A stretch of 64,000 bases of DNA from UBA5018 sp947463165 (GCA_943371245.1 CALRTY020000004.1:124001-188000); one strand, 5' to 3'. Counted from the stretch's first letter, positions 17,442-25,884 are shown. Notes: generated from the sequence alone by a model not told the origin. Numbers and translations are program-made.

Positions 17442-19291
17442 GGAGCACCTGTCACATCGGCATTTTCTTCATCAGCACACACCTTATCTAACTCGACTAC
17501 TCGATAGCTGACAAAGCCATCAGCCAAAGATTGCTCAAGGACGCGAAGGTCGTTCTGCCATTCCCCTTGGATGGTGCTCTCCAAATGCTTCACAGTTGCG
17601 ATCGCCCCAAGCCAAACGTCGTCGCATCGCGCTGGAAACAGCTGAGACCAGCACCCTGCACCCTCAAGTATCTCGCCCGCTGCCGACCATTCCACACGTT
17701 CTAGATCGAGCCATGGCTTTACAGCTACCATGAACTCATCTAACGGGAAGGCGCATGCGTGTGCTCTGAACAGAATCAAACGCTTGGCGGCGAAGCCAAA
17801 TGATGCAGAGAGAAAGTGCCTAGGAATTGCCCACCAAGCATCACACAATCGCCGTAGCACATCATCTTCACCTGTGCAGTCCAACACGATATCGAACGGC
17901 TCGAGTAACTTCTGAAGAGTATCGCCAGAGGGCAAAGATGCTGAATGCGCCGAAATACTCGACATTGGGGCAGCGCCCTTGAGCCGCGCGGCGGTTGCCA
18001 GTGCCTTATTGCGCCCAAGATCAGCCCCGATCAATGTGTGCCGCACGAGATTCCCTGGTTCCAGATCGTCGCTGTCGATTATCAACAATGTGGTGACCCC
18101 ACCCCGAGCCAGAATCTCGGCAACAGCCGATCCAAGCGCCCCAGCACCGATGACAGCTATTGACGATGTACGTAAGATGTTTGAAAATCTACCGCGAGCC
18201 TGGAGACGGTCCGGGTGCCAGTTCGACGTTTTCAGGTATGAGAGTTTCCTGCTTCCTGCGAATATCTCATTCCGAAGCCGATCGTTCTTGCCAAAGTTAT
18301 CTGGGGCGAATCCTTTCTTTGGCTTGATCGTTGCGGGTATGAATGGCAGCAAAATGGCCTGCCAGTGGACTTCGACAGGATGGCCATGCCAGAGCATCGG
18401 GATTGGGTATCCGAGCAAAAGAATCACGGCTTTCTTGCCTGCCGCTCGTTGAGCAATCCAGCTAATGAACCCATCAACGTCGACATTCGACGTGGAGCCG
18501 ATTCGACGAAGTTCAGACCATGTGCCTGGGGCATGCCACGGCGGAATGACGACTGGAGAAGGCCACAGCCACCAGTATCCCACCCAAGGCTTATCGGAAG
18601 GCTGCTGACCTCGACGGCAAACGCGGATCATCTCGCTACTTGCGTCAAGAAGCCTCTCCGCGACGATGATCTTCTCAATGCCAGGTATCACACCCCAGTG
18701 AACCTCACCGAACTGCTTACTTCTTTCGCTCCAGCACGGCCAGGTATCATGCCCATCATCATGAACAATACAAAAACCAGTGTTTAGAAGCTCATTAGGA
18801 AACTGCGGCACCTCAAATGGTTCATCGCACAACATCAACTGTTCTTCGCCGGCAAGAATGAGCCATCCGAGGCAGCGCTCAACGTGCCAACGTAGCCGTT
18901 GCTCAATGTCATCTTTCGGCTCCGGCCCACCAGCAAGTCGGCCAAGGCGTTGAGAAGGGCTGTCCAAGCAGGGTTTCCCGGCACGCCAAGTGGCATGCTT
19001 TGTACTGGGCACCACGTTGCGATCTTGATGGGGGAACGTGTGGATGAGACCACCCTTCTGATCAGGGTAGATGCGAATGCTTCCTGCTGGGTAGGAAACA
19101 TCTAAGAGGGCAATCCACCTCGTCTGCTCTGGAACAAAGTTCGATGAGTGCTCACAGGTCAGACGAAGCCGTACTGCCCATGAAGACTCGGCAAGGATGA
19201 ACTCGGGCGAGGCCTCGACTATTGCTCCGGGGATAGCTGAGAGCCTATCAACAGCAATTCTGATGGGCTCAGGGACTTCCTCCAACACCAC
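17438..19291 (-). CDS. cap2: CBASS Cap2, E2-E1 fusion ubiquitin-transfer enzyme
   Basis: 617-aa fusion typical of type II CBASS that primes the CD-NTase by joining its C-terminus to target molecules. The N-terminal E2-like part (about 1-170) carries the candidate catalytic Cys108 in GKPCLDS. A linker domain follows. The C-terminal ThiF/E1 adenylation domain has GAGALGS at 382-388, an acidic IIDSDDLEPGN strand and the E1 catalytic Cys547 in GAGCWSQLFPA. It starts with GTG six bases after the CD-NTase stop and overlaps cap3. All key residues are present, so it should be active. Confidence 0.92.
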   Translation of the reverse strand: MVLEEVPEPIRIAVDRLSAIPGAIVEASPEFILAESSWAVRLRLTCEHSSNFVPEQTRWIALLDVSYPAGSIRIYPDQKGGLIHTFPHQDRNVVPSTKHATWRAGKPCLDSPSQRLGRLAGGPEPKDDIEQRLRWHVERCLGWLILAGEEQLMLCDEPFEVPQFPNELLNTGFCIVHDDGHDTWPCWSERSKQFGEVHWGVIPGIEKIIVAERLLDASSEMIRVCRRGQQPSDKPWVGYWWLWPSPVVIPPWHAPGTWSELRRIGSTSNVDVDGFISWIAQRAAGKKAVILLLGYPIPMLWHGHPVEVHWQAILLPFIPATIKPKKGFAPDNFGKNDRLRNEIFAGSRKLSYLKTSNWHPDRLQARGRFSNILRTSSIAVIGAGALGSAVAEILARGGVTTLLIIDSDDLEPGNLVRHTLIGADLGRNKALATAARLKGAAPMSSISAHSASLPSGDTLQKLLEPFDIVLDCTGEDDVLRRLCDAWWAIPRHFLSASFGFAAKRLILFRAHACAFPLDEFMVAVKPWLDLERVEWSAAGEILEGAGCWSQLFPARCDDVWLGAIATVKHLESTIQGEWQNDLRVLEQSLADGFVSYRVVELDKVCADEENADVTGAP

Positions 19292-19297
19292 GCTCCG

Positions 19298-20437
19298 TTA
19301 TGCGAACCGACCGGAGCCTGGTGCCGCCGGGGCTGTCGGTGGGGTGAAGCCAGATTTCCTTCCTGAACCGTTCTCCGGGGGCGCGGGGAACTTGGAACCG
19401 AACATCGAGCGCCAGAGATTGCTGCTTTCCGCATGGTCCTGAGCTTCAAGGGCCAGACGCGACAAGGTGGCTCCAGCCCTCACCTGTTCATAGAACATGC
19501 AGAAGTCCTCACCGCTGATGCGGTGGAACACGTCATGCGTTGGAACGCCATAGTCAGGGAGAATTGGCTTCCCCTTCGTGAGCAACAACATTGAGTAGCT
19601 GCTTACGATCGCCTCCAGTGTCTTCACCACACCCTCTGCAACTGACTCAATGCCATCGGGGCAGTGCTCTCCTATCAAGCGCTCGAGCGGGAAGCCCTTT
19701 GGGTGCGCCGGCTCTGCGTAGTGCTCTAATCGCCACCACTTGATGCATTTAACGACGTTGACAAAGTGGCCATTGCATTTTGAGTTTTTGTCACGAGTCC
19801 AGCAGATCTGCTCAAGAGGATGGGTGTCATCCCATTGGTCAGCATCACGGTCCGGGATGCGGAGCGGCTGCACCTGCCATTCTGATTCGCTTGCGGCTTG
19901 ATTAAGCAGCTGAATCGCGTCTGCGCGCATGCGGTGCTCAGCAGACAACCAAGAACGATGCATCCGCCAATCGCGTGCCTCGACAATACTCTCATCGGAG
20001 GTTACGGCGTCAGACTGCAGTATCCCGTACTCTTGCTCTGCAGGTGCAGACGTCGGAACGACATCGAGTTCGACGTAGCTCATCTCAATCCCAAACGAAC
20101 GTCCTTGTCGACGCCACTTGCCTTTGTAGTGTCTGTTCAGGAACGGCTCGAAGAGAGCGAGCGCGCTCGTTGGGGTGAACTCGGTCTCGTCCAGCTTGGT
20201 GACGATGATGATGTCGACGTCCGAGCGCTTATCAGCTTTGGGGCGTACAGCGGTGTAACGGCGATAGCTTCCTTGCAGGAAGTCGCTTACAAGGATTGGC
20301 TGGAGGTCCTTGTCTGCATTGAGCCGGTCGCGCAGGGTCCTATGTCCGATGATCAGTTGATCTCGCATTGCCTTAGACGGCCTAATCTCCTGCAAGAACG
20401 TGTTGAAACTAGACTGAAGAATCATCGGGGACCTCAA
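19298..20437 (-). CDS. cdnD: CD-NTase, cyclic-oligonucleotide synthase of type II CBASS
   Basis: 379-aa nucleotidyltransferase that makes the second messenger on phage infection. The polymerase-beta-like active site is Gly56-Ser57 in LQGSYRRYT, then Asp73 and Asp75 in SDVDIII, with the third acid Asp125 in VELDVVP. The C-terminus is a Pro/Gly-rich flexible tail ending in GSGRFA, the kind of tail that Cap2 enzymes conjugate. The start overlaps the end of cap4 by 29 bases; an ATG four codons in is an alternative. Pairing with Cap4 suggests clade D, but the clade and nucleotide product are inference. Confidence 0.9.
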   Translation of the reverse strand: MRSPMILQSSFNTFLQEIRPSKAMRDQLIIGHRTLRDRLNADKDLQPILVSDFLQGSYRRYTAVRPKADKRSDVDIIIVTKLDETEFTPTSALALFEPFLNRHYKGKWRRQGRSFGIEMSYVELDVVPTSAPAEQEYGILQSDAVTSDESIVEARDWRMHRSWLSAEHRMRADAIQLLNQAASESEWQVQPLRIPDRDADQWDDTHPLEQICWTRDKNSKCNGHFVNVVKCIKWWRLEHYAEPAHPKGFPLERLIGEHCPDGIESVAEGVVKTLEAIVSSYSMLLLTKGKPILPDYGVPTHDVFHRISGEDFCMFYEQVRAGATLSRLALEAQDHAESSNLWRSMFGSKFPAPPENGSGRKSGFTPPTAPAAPGSGRFA

Positions 20438-21983
20438 GGGCTTGATGTTGCGGCCTCGGCGCGATCGGTAATGACACCGAATGGCTGTACGACCCGTCCC
20501 GCTCTATGCCGAAGTCGAATTCGTACAGCGCAATTCGCCCAAGCGCTTCGCGCTGTTGGCCGATGAAGAACATCAGCGCATTTGGGCAGGCGAAGAAAAC
20601 ATGGGAGAGAGCCGCACGGGACAAACGAGACTCGGTGAGGATTCTAGGAAGCTGCGCGGCGAGCCGATACCCGTGGTTTGGCCCCCTGACGCTAAGCGGG
20701 GATGGGCCACCGATTGGACTCAAGAGCACGAGCCGGTTCACCTGGGGCGCGCCTTCTGACGCGAGAAACGCCTCAACATCCGCACGAATGTCATGCGTAA
20801 CCGACAGGCAGATGGCAATGTCCTGGTGGCCCGGCGTCCGTTCGAACGTCTGGATGATCCAATCAGCGTCGCACTCGGCATCCGACGATGGCCTCCAGAT
20901 CTCCAAGCTGGGCTTTTGAATCGGCGCGATATCTACTCCGGTGTTTCGGCTTAGTTCCCAGCCAGCCAAAAGAGCAAACGAGCCATGGCACTCGAGGGCG
21001 ATGGTAGATGGGGCGCCTCGTAGACGTGCGCGCCGGTCAGGATTACCCAGAAAGGTAAGTACTTCAGATGCAGCAGTGTGCCAAGAGCCGCCCGGGTCTA
21101 GATGCCGCCCTTCAAAGTTATCTGAGACACAGATGATCTCGTCGACTTCTAATTCAAGCCGCTCCGCGAAACGGAGAAAGCTACGAACGCCTACTGAAGG
21201 TGGCTGCGGGGTTCCACTGGAGCCTTTCGTCAGAAGCAGGCCCTCGCGCTCGCACAGCTCTCGGAATGAGACCACATCGAAGCAGTTTGGTCCATTCATT
21301 AAGAACTGTTGGACTAGGCTCTCGTACGGGCATGCCGCCCGATCGGCACTTGGTGTCTGTAGACCCACCGCCTCTAGCGTCGCATAGACGTATGCCTTGA
21401 AGTCTCGACGACCGAAGTGGTCGAGCTGAAATCGCAGTGCCTTCGCGAATTCTCTGAAAGGGACATCCTCAAGCCCAAGGTGTGTTCGCCACTTCTCGCG
21501 AACTTTGCCTAGGTCGCCCCGAGGACCATCTTCAAAGAACTTCGCTGGCAATTCGCCATCGTACTCACGCAGTAGCTGCGCCAACTTGTCGTCATTCTTC
21601 CATCGCCAGTTGGACGCAAGATGCAGCCGAAAGCCTGAATGCTCGGACGCAAGATTCCTGTAGGCAGAATGGAATCGCTGGAGAAGTGATGACTTCCCGT
21701 TTATAAATCTAGGATCTATCATGGCATCGGTGCTGTATGAATCTCGATTGTCCACGTGATACTTAAGCTGGAAGTAGTCGGCGGACACCATCCAGCCACC
21801 AGCATTGACACCGGGCTTGCGATAGAACACCGCCACATCATCCACGCCATCAGCCGCGTCGTACTCCAATACCACCCGTTCAACCAACGAGTTAGGTCGA
21901 AGAAGGTCGGCGGCCTGCCGCCAGAAGAACAAGCCCTGGAAAACGTCGCCTTCGGTTCTGGCCCCGACTTGGTTCAGTGCCAT
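20409..21983 (-). CDS. cap4: CBASS effector Cap4, DUF4297 nuclease with SAVED sensor
   Basis: 524-aa effector and first gene of the operon. The N-terminus has the DUF4297 endonuclease pattern: GDVFQGLFFWRQAADLL, Glu40 in VVLEYDA, Asp48-Asp49 and the QLK (residues 72-74) of a PD-(D/E)xK-like site. The C-terminal half (about 275-505) fits a SAVED domain, which binds cyclic oligonucleotides and activates DNA cutting (ECHGSFALLAGWELSRNTGVDI, ISVT-like strand CLSVTHDI, VFFACPNALMFFIGQQ). In characterised systems Cap4 degrades DNA after sensing a cyclic trinucleotide. Only about 65 bases separate its start from the right-hand repeat, so its promoter lies there or inside the repeat. Confidence 0.88.
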   Translation of the reverse strand: MALNQVGARTEGDVFQGLFFWRQAADLLRPNSLVERVVLEYDAADGVDDVAVFYRKPGVNAGGWMVSADYFQLKYHVDNRDSYSTDAMIDPRFINGKSSLLQRFHSAYRNLASEHSGFRLHLASNWRWKNDDKLAQLLREYDGELPAKFFEDGPRGDLGKVREKWRTHLGLEDVPFREFAKALRFQLDHFGRRDFKAYVYATLEAVGLQTPSADRAACPYESLVQQFLMNGPNCFDVVSFRELCEREGLLLTKGSSGTPQPPSVGVRSFLRFAERLELEVDEIICVSDNFEGRHLDPGGSWHTAASEVLTFLGNPDRRARLRGAPSTIALECHGSFALLAGWELSRNTGVDIAPIQKPSLEIWRPSSDAECDADWIIQTFERTPGHQDIAICLSVTHDIRADVEAFLASEGAPQVNRLVLLSPIGGPSPLSVRGPNHGYRLAAQLPRILTESRLSRAALSHVFFACPNALMFFIGQQREALGRIALYEFDFGIERDGSYSHSVSLPIAPRPQHQALEVPDDSSV

Positions 21984-22044
21984 CTATGTCGCCTACCTCG
22001 CCGCTGCTTCCAGATTGTCACAGGATGAACTCGTGTGCCCAACG

Positions 22045-22695
22045 CTACAATGCCAATCCGTTTGGTGTCACCAGGCCCGGTAGGTAGCGCGTGACCTCGA
22101 AGCCGCTGTGGCCCGCCAGATTGATGTAATTGGCAAGCAGCAGTGCCGCCAGCCAAGTGATCTCGTGGATCGGCAGCAGCAAGACCCAGGCCATCGGCAT
22201 CGCTGTGGTAAGAAATAGATCGAGCGGATGCTGCTTCATTGCGCTCCATCTGTCCGGGAAGCGATCTACATGGTGGTCGCGATGCAGCCTCTGGTACAGC
22301 AGTGGCCAGGCATGGGCGGCGCGGTGCACCCAGTAGAACTGGGTGTCGAACACTATCAGCACCAACAGCAACTGAGGCACAAATAGCAACCAGCCGCGCA
22401 ATCCCAGCGGTCCTTCATGGAGGTTACCTATCCCCAAACCCTGCAGCCAGCCGCCTGCTGCGATGCACAGACCGATGATCCCGGAATTGATCAGATGGAG
22501 GCCGATCAGAGACTTCCAGCGTCCCTTCCTTGCCTCCTGCAATACCACTATTCGCCAAGTGGGATCGATTAGAGTATGAGGATAAAATCTGGCGAAGAAG
22601 TGATTGATCAGCCAGGGCATCAGCAAGAAGAAGGCCCAGCTAAGCATCAGCCACTTCCACCAGGCCACCACACCCAGCATCGCTGCTTCAATCAC
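22045..22695 (-). pseudogene. Truncated fatty-acid hydroxylase/sterol desaturase, copy 2
   Basis: 216-aa near-twin of the copy at 16076-16783. It has the same membrane segments and first two His boxes (HRAAH, HRDHH) but stops at a TAG right where the repeat ends, after PNGLAL. The third His cluster needed for the di-iron site is missing here too. Both copies therefore represent the same 5' fragment; this is not one gene split by an insertion. It starts at a GTG about 35 bases inside a candidate attC end, as a cassette gene would. Confidence 0.75.
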
Positions 22696-22732
22696 CTTGC
22701 CTTGCTAGGGAACGATTGGTGAAGCTTAACGC
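22049..22732 (-). repeat. 684-bp direct repeat flanking CBASS, right copy
   Basis: Partner of 16137-16820 in the same orientation and of equal length. Its right end includes GCTTAAC, the left core of candidate attC site 3. Just outside its left end is GCCCAACGCTAC, which resembles the start of attC site 6 (GCCTAACGCTAC). Recombination between the two copies would remove 5.9 kb carrying the whole CBASS operon. Confidence 0.93.
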
Positions 22733-22844
22733 GCAGGCAATAACCCGCGCCCGCGTAACCTTGAATAAAAAGTTTGCTCAAAGTGGTAAAACTAACTGCT
22801 CATTAACGCCAGCTTGTGGCGTCGGATTGATTGCCTTGTTAGGT
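22724..22844. other. Candidate integron attC site 3
   Basis: 121-base site with GCTTAAC at 22724-22730 and GTTAGGT at 22838-22844. Inner arms GGCAATAACCCGCGCC and GGCGTCGGATTGATTGCC pair well with unpaired extra bases, the structural signature of attC. It overlaps the 3' end of the DCL-protein gene, whose last residues (NKAINPTPQAGVNEQ) are attC-derived. Confidence 0.7.
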
Positions 22845-23545
22845 TGCCGTGTAGATGACTCCATAGGTAAATTTCCTGATTTGGCTATACTCAAATTGCC
22901 TCTTTTGCTAACAATCCTCAATTCTGCTATTTCGTTATGAAACTTTGCAAACTTTTGCTTAAGTTCTTTATCTACTATCTCATTCCTAACTCTACCATCT
23001 TCAGCCGTCAAAAGTTCCACATTGGCAACGTCAATCTGATATTGCCCAATAAATTCCTGAACTATTTTATCAAATGTATTGGGAAAAGCGTGGTCAACGT
23101 GCGAGTTGTGTCTTAATGACATTATCTCACCGGTTAAAGGGCAGGTTGCCTCTGATATGTTAGCAAAAAAATCTAATTTGAATTGCGTTGTAAATGGAGC
23201 CACCGCAGCTCTACAAGCATTTTTGAATTTTTGTAGTTGAGTTTCGTGCTTTAGGCAAATCTCAAAGCTGAAATCTGTTTCTGTACCATCTAAACGGGCT
23301 AACCAGAATTCTCGATTGCGCTTGAAAACCTCGTTAGTCTTTATGTACATATAAGCTATACCGCAACCAATTTTGATTTGAGGTTCTTCGTGTCTTTGTA
23401 GTAAATCAAACATAAATTTAAAATGCTCATCATTAAGCCGTTGCCTATCAAGATAGCTGTCTCTAATATTACGTATATATTCACGCAATTCATTTTTTGT
23501 TTTGAATAGTTTGCCGTTTATGATATAGGGTTCTCGTTTTGCCAT
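22778..23545 (-). CDS. DCL (DUF3223) domain protein with HNH-like C-terminus
   Basis: 255-aa protein. The N-terminal half matches the DCL/DUF3223 family: TKNELREYIRNIRDSY, HFKFMFDLLQRH, KIGCGIAYMYIKTNEVFKRNREFWL and DGTETDFSFEICL. After it comes CPLTGEIMSLRHNSHVDHAFPNTF, which looks like an HNH-type zinc-bound nuclease centre (C...H-x-D-H). The gene is clearly AT-richer than the core genes, so it is probably a recent arrival. It lies between attC sites 3 and 4 as a one-gene cassette. DCL domains occur in plant rRNA processing and Pol V subunits; the bacterial role is unknown, with nuclease activity possible. Confidence 0.75.
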   Translation of the reverse strand: MAKREPYIINGKLFKTKNELREYIRNIRDSYLDRQRLNDEHFKFMFDLLQRHEEPQIKIGCGIAYMYIKTNEVFKRNREFWLARLDGTETDFSFEICLKHETQLQKFKNACRAAVAPFTTQFKLDFFANISEATCPLTGEIMSLRHNSHVDHAFPNTFDKIVQEFIGQYQIDVANVELLTAEDGRVRNEIVDKELKQKFAKFHNEIAELRIVSKRGNLSIAKSGNLPMESSTRQPNKAINPTPQAGVNEQLVLPL

Positions 23546-23566
23546 AATTCAAGCACCTCTCAGGCA

Positions 23567-23663
23567 ACCTAACGACCAAGTTCAGCAGCGGCTTGGGCCG
23601 AGTGAGCTATACGCCTGATAAAGACTATATACTCCAGCCGTCTGCTGCAGCGCCTTGTTCGGC
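23567..23663. other. Candidate integron attC site 4
   Basis: 97-base site from ACCTAAC (23567-23573) to GTTCGGC (23657-23663, one mismatch to GTTRRRY). Inner arms CAGCAGCGG and CCGTCTGCTG pair with one extra T, the extrahelical base expected in attC. It separates the DCL and RelA/SpoT cassettes. Confidence 0.7.
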
Positions 23664-23691
23664 GTAGCCTGCCCGACCCGAGCAGCTTTCT

Positions 23692-24777
23692 CTACACAGT
23701 GGTACCAGCGGTAGCCCCGGCGGGAGCAGCCTGTATCATGGACTTATAGCGGCTGGCGAAGCTCGCAATCCGTGGCGGCCGTCCCCTACCTCGGCCCATC
23801 GGGTTATTTGCCAACACTTGATCGACTTGGGAATCCAGGAGTAACACCAGGAGGGCGTCTGACGATTCGGGTTCCACCAAGACGGTGTCGTCGTTCTTCA
23901 CTGAAAGGGTCTCTTGTAACTGATCAAGCAGCGTTCGCGAGCGCTCCTGATAATCAGGAGTCAGGAATTGGTTGCGCACCTTCGTTGGTGTATCGAATCC
24001 CAGAGATACCAGGTTCTCGAAGAGCTGTCCCGCATTGTCGCCAAACTTGTCACAGGTCGGAAACACATCCCGCGTTCTCGCGACGAAATCGTACACGTCG
24101 GAAAACGTTGACGACTCATCCTGGGCCTGCTTGATGCGATCCTCGTTGGCATCGAACAGTTGCTTGATAATCAGGTCGCCGCTCACCGTGGCGTTGCCTA
24201 GGAGTTGGAGGGACTCCTCCTCCCGCACCGAGAGGTCTCCCGTCTTGGGCTTGTATTTGAGGTCGTGTTCAAGTTCGTTCCACACGTGCGCGAGCAGGCT
24301 GCAGACCTGGATCTCGCACGTCAGCCCTTCGAGGTTGTCATTCTCCTCGGTCAAGTCGTCAGGCTTAAGGGCGACCTGGCAATGCGTAGCTCGGTAGAAC
24401 TTCCCGGCGGCATCTTTCTTATCAACATCGACAGGATTATCACCTGGGCCGTCGAACAACTTCTCGATCTCCTCGACGACACGCGCACGGTCCTCCTCCA
24501 GGTACGTCGAGATTCGTACTCCAGCGAGGTCTGTCACCCTGAGTAGAGCCTGATCCGCCGTATTCAACAACGGGTCCGTACGGTATTTCTTCTGCATTTT
24601 TCCGAGCAGTTTCTGCGGTGCCTTGGCCCGAAACGTAACGGCCGCGTGAAGGGTGTTTGCTCTAATTATCTCTCTCTCGCACTTATTAGCGACTAGCCGT
24701 GCCAATTTCTCGTAACAATCGTACTCTCGGCGGTATCGCTGAAAGGCAGCTTCGATCGTCGCGTCATCAAGTGGCAT
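23692..24777 (-). CDS. RelA/SpoT-domain nucleotide pyrophosphokinase-like protein
   Basis: 361-aa protein with a synthetase-type RelA/SpoT domain and no hydrolase, TGS or ACT domains. Motifs seen are LLRVTDLAGVRIS (the ATP/GTP-site strand), the THCQVALK strand, and TCEIQVCSLLAHVWNELEHDLKYK with the E-x-Q-V and Asp/His residues of the family. The C-terminal 150 residues are helical and unassigned. The ATG at 24777 is preferred because residues before it are outside the family. It occupies its own cassette between attC sites 4 and 5. It could be a small alarmone synthetase or a toxic (toxSAS-like) or tRNA-modifying relative. No partner gene is visible. Confidence 0.78.
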   Translation of the reverse strand: MPLDDATIEAAFQRYRREYDCYEKLARLVANKCEREIIRANTLHAAVTFRAKAPQKLLGKMQKKYRTDPLLNTADQALLRVTDLAGVRISTYLEEDRARVVEEIEKLFDGPGDNPVDVDKKDAAGKFYRATHCQVALKPDDLTEENDNLEGLTCEIQVCSLLAHVWNELEHDLKYKPKTGDLSVREEESLQLLGNATVSGDLIIKQLFDANEDRIKQAQDESSTFSDVYDFVARTRDVFPTCDKFGDNAGQLFENLVSLGFDTPTKVRNQFLTPDYQERSRTLLDQLQETLSVKNDDTVLVEPESSDALLVLLLDSQVDQVLANNPMGRGRGRPPRIASFASRYKSMIQAAPAGATAGTTV

Positions 24778-24886
24778 GCTACCCCCGATATGAAGCTGCC
24801 GATTCCGCACGGCAAGTTTCAAAAGGGTACTTCCTTTGCCAACCAACCGCCAACCCGGCAGGCGGGCGGCTCAGGGCTTCTCTGCC

Positions 24887-24978
24887 GCCGAACGCTGCCC
24901 TTGAGTGGCAGGCAGAGAGCTTGGGGTGGTGTAGCTGAGAGTTGGTGGTGGCCTGTCCACTCGAAGGGCCTGTTAGGC
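24887..24978. other. Candidate integron attC site 5
   Basis: 92-base site from GCCGAAC (24887-24893) to GTTAGGC (24972-24978). Inner arms GAGTGGCAGG and CCTGTCCACTC are complementary apart from one extra T, which is diagnostic of attC folding. It follows the 82-aa small gene by five bases, exactly where a cassette attC should be for a minus-strand gene. Confidence 0.75.
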
Positions 24979-24982
24979 AGCG

Positions 24983-25231
24983 CTATGCGTCCGCTGCCTG
25001 AGACGGAGTCAGCAACTGGTCTAAGCGCTCAAAGTATCGGCGATGTGTCTTCCGAAGCTCGTCCTTGCTGGAGGCTTCTAGCAGCACCACCTCTAGGGCC
25101 AAACCCGTGCGCAGTAGTTCCAATTCAACGCGCAGGCGCTTTTCCTCGGCCTGACGGCAATCCGTTGGCTGGAACTCTTCGAGCCGAAGAAGCTTACCTA
25201 TCTTACGATTGTACTCGATCAAGTAGATCAT
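24983..25231 (-). CDS. Small protein paired with RelA/SpoT-domain gene, possible antitoxin
   Basis: 82-aa protein of a type often seen beside RelA/SpoT-domain cassette genes: MIYLIEYNRKIGKLLRLEEF beta hairpin, then a helical RLRVELELLR stretch, then EVVLLEASSKDELRKTHRRYF. Its start overlaps the end of the upstream RelA/SpoT gene by four bases, so the two are co-translated. I do not assign a function. An antitoxin or regulator role is inferred only from pairing and size. Confidence 0.65.
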   Translation of the reverse strand: MIYLIEYNRKIGKLLRLEEFQPTDCRQAEEKRLRVELELLRTGLALEVVLLEASSKDELRKTHRRYFERLDQLLTPSQAADA

Positions 25232-25884
25232 TGGTGCTGCCTCAAGGCTACGGTCAAGTCGACCATCGCTCCACGTAGTTTACTCTTCAGCTCGGACACA
25301 CTCGGCCCAGCTGCTTCTCCCATGTCAAGATGTTGCTCGAAGTCACCGATCATCTTGGAGAAGTCGTCAAGCAGCTCCCGAATCTCCTTCGGCCCTCCGC
25401 CGTACTTCAACTGGCTACCGAATGCATCTGCCAGCTTCTCCGAGCTCTCGGCCCAGACGTGTTGTAGGTCCGTGCGCACCTGGACCTCCACTGGCAAGCC
25501 CACTTCGCGGACGACCACGTGTACTGCTCTGTACCCGTTGCTAGGCTTCACACGCCTGTCAATGACGGTTGCATCGAACATCTGATCGAGACGTGCAATC
25601 ACCCGGTCTTGTGCTGGAATGTCAGGAACGACCACTCGACAACCGGCGATGTCCTGCATCTGCGTGAGTCGCATACTGCTACGGCAGAGCTTGTCAACAA
25701 TCGCGGGCGTTGACTTCGCTGGGCGACCACTCGCCTCGAGCCCAAGCTCCGCGCGGACCCGGTCCACTACCGAGTCGTAGGCGTTACGGAAGCCGCGCCT
25801 GTAGGTGTCGAGGAAGGTCAAGTCCTCTGGCGAGATGCCTCCCCGGAGGCGATCTCCTAGTCGATCGAGATCTGACTTGTTCAC
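25228..25884 (-). CDS. RelA/SpoT-domain protein, candidate toxSAS or alarmone synthetase
   Basis: 218-aa single-domain RelA/SpoT synthetase-like protein. Motifs are SSMRLTQMQDIAGCRVVV, the substrate strand VIDRRVKPSNGYRAVHVVV (Y-R-A-V-H as in ppGpp synthetases), and LPVEVQVRTDLQHVWAESSEKLAD. A GTG at 25884 is preferred over the upstream ATG at 25929 because the family begins near SDLDRLGDRLR. It forms a two-gene cassette with the 82-aa partner between attC sites 5 and 6. Stand-alone synthetases paired with a small gene are often toxins that make alarmones or pyrophosphorylate tRNA; this is inference. Confidence 0.78.
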   Translation of the reverse strand: MNKSDLDRLGDRLRGGISPEDLTFLDTYRRGFRNAYDSVVDRVRAELGLEASGRPAKSTPAIVDKLCRSSMRLTQMQDIAGCRVVVPDIPAQDRVIARLDQMFDATVIDRRVKPSNGYRAVHVVVREVGLPVEVQVRTDLQHVWAESSEKLADAFGSQLKYGGGPKEIRELLDDFSKMIGDFEQHLDMGEAAGPSVSELKSKLRGAMVDLTVALRQHQ

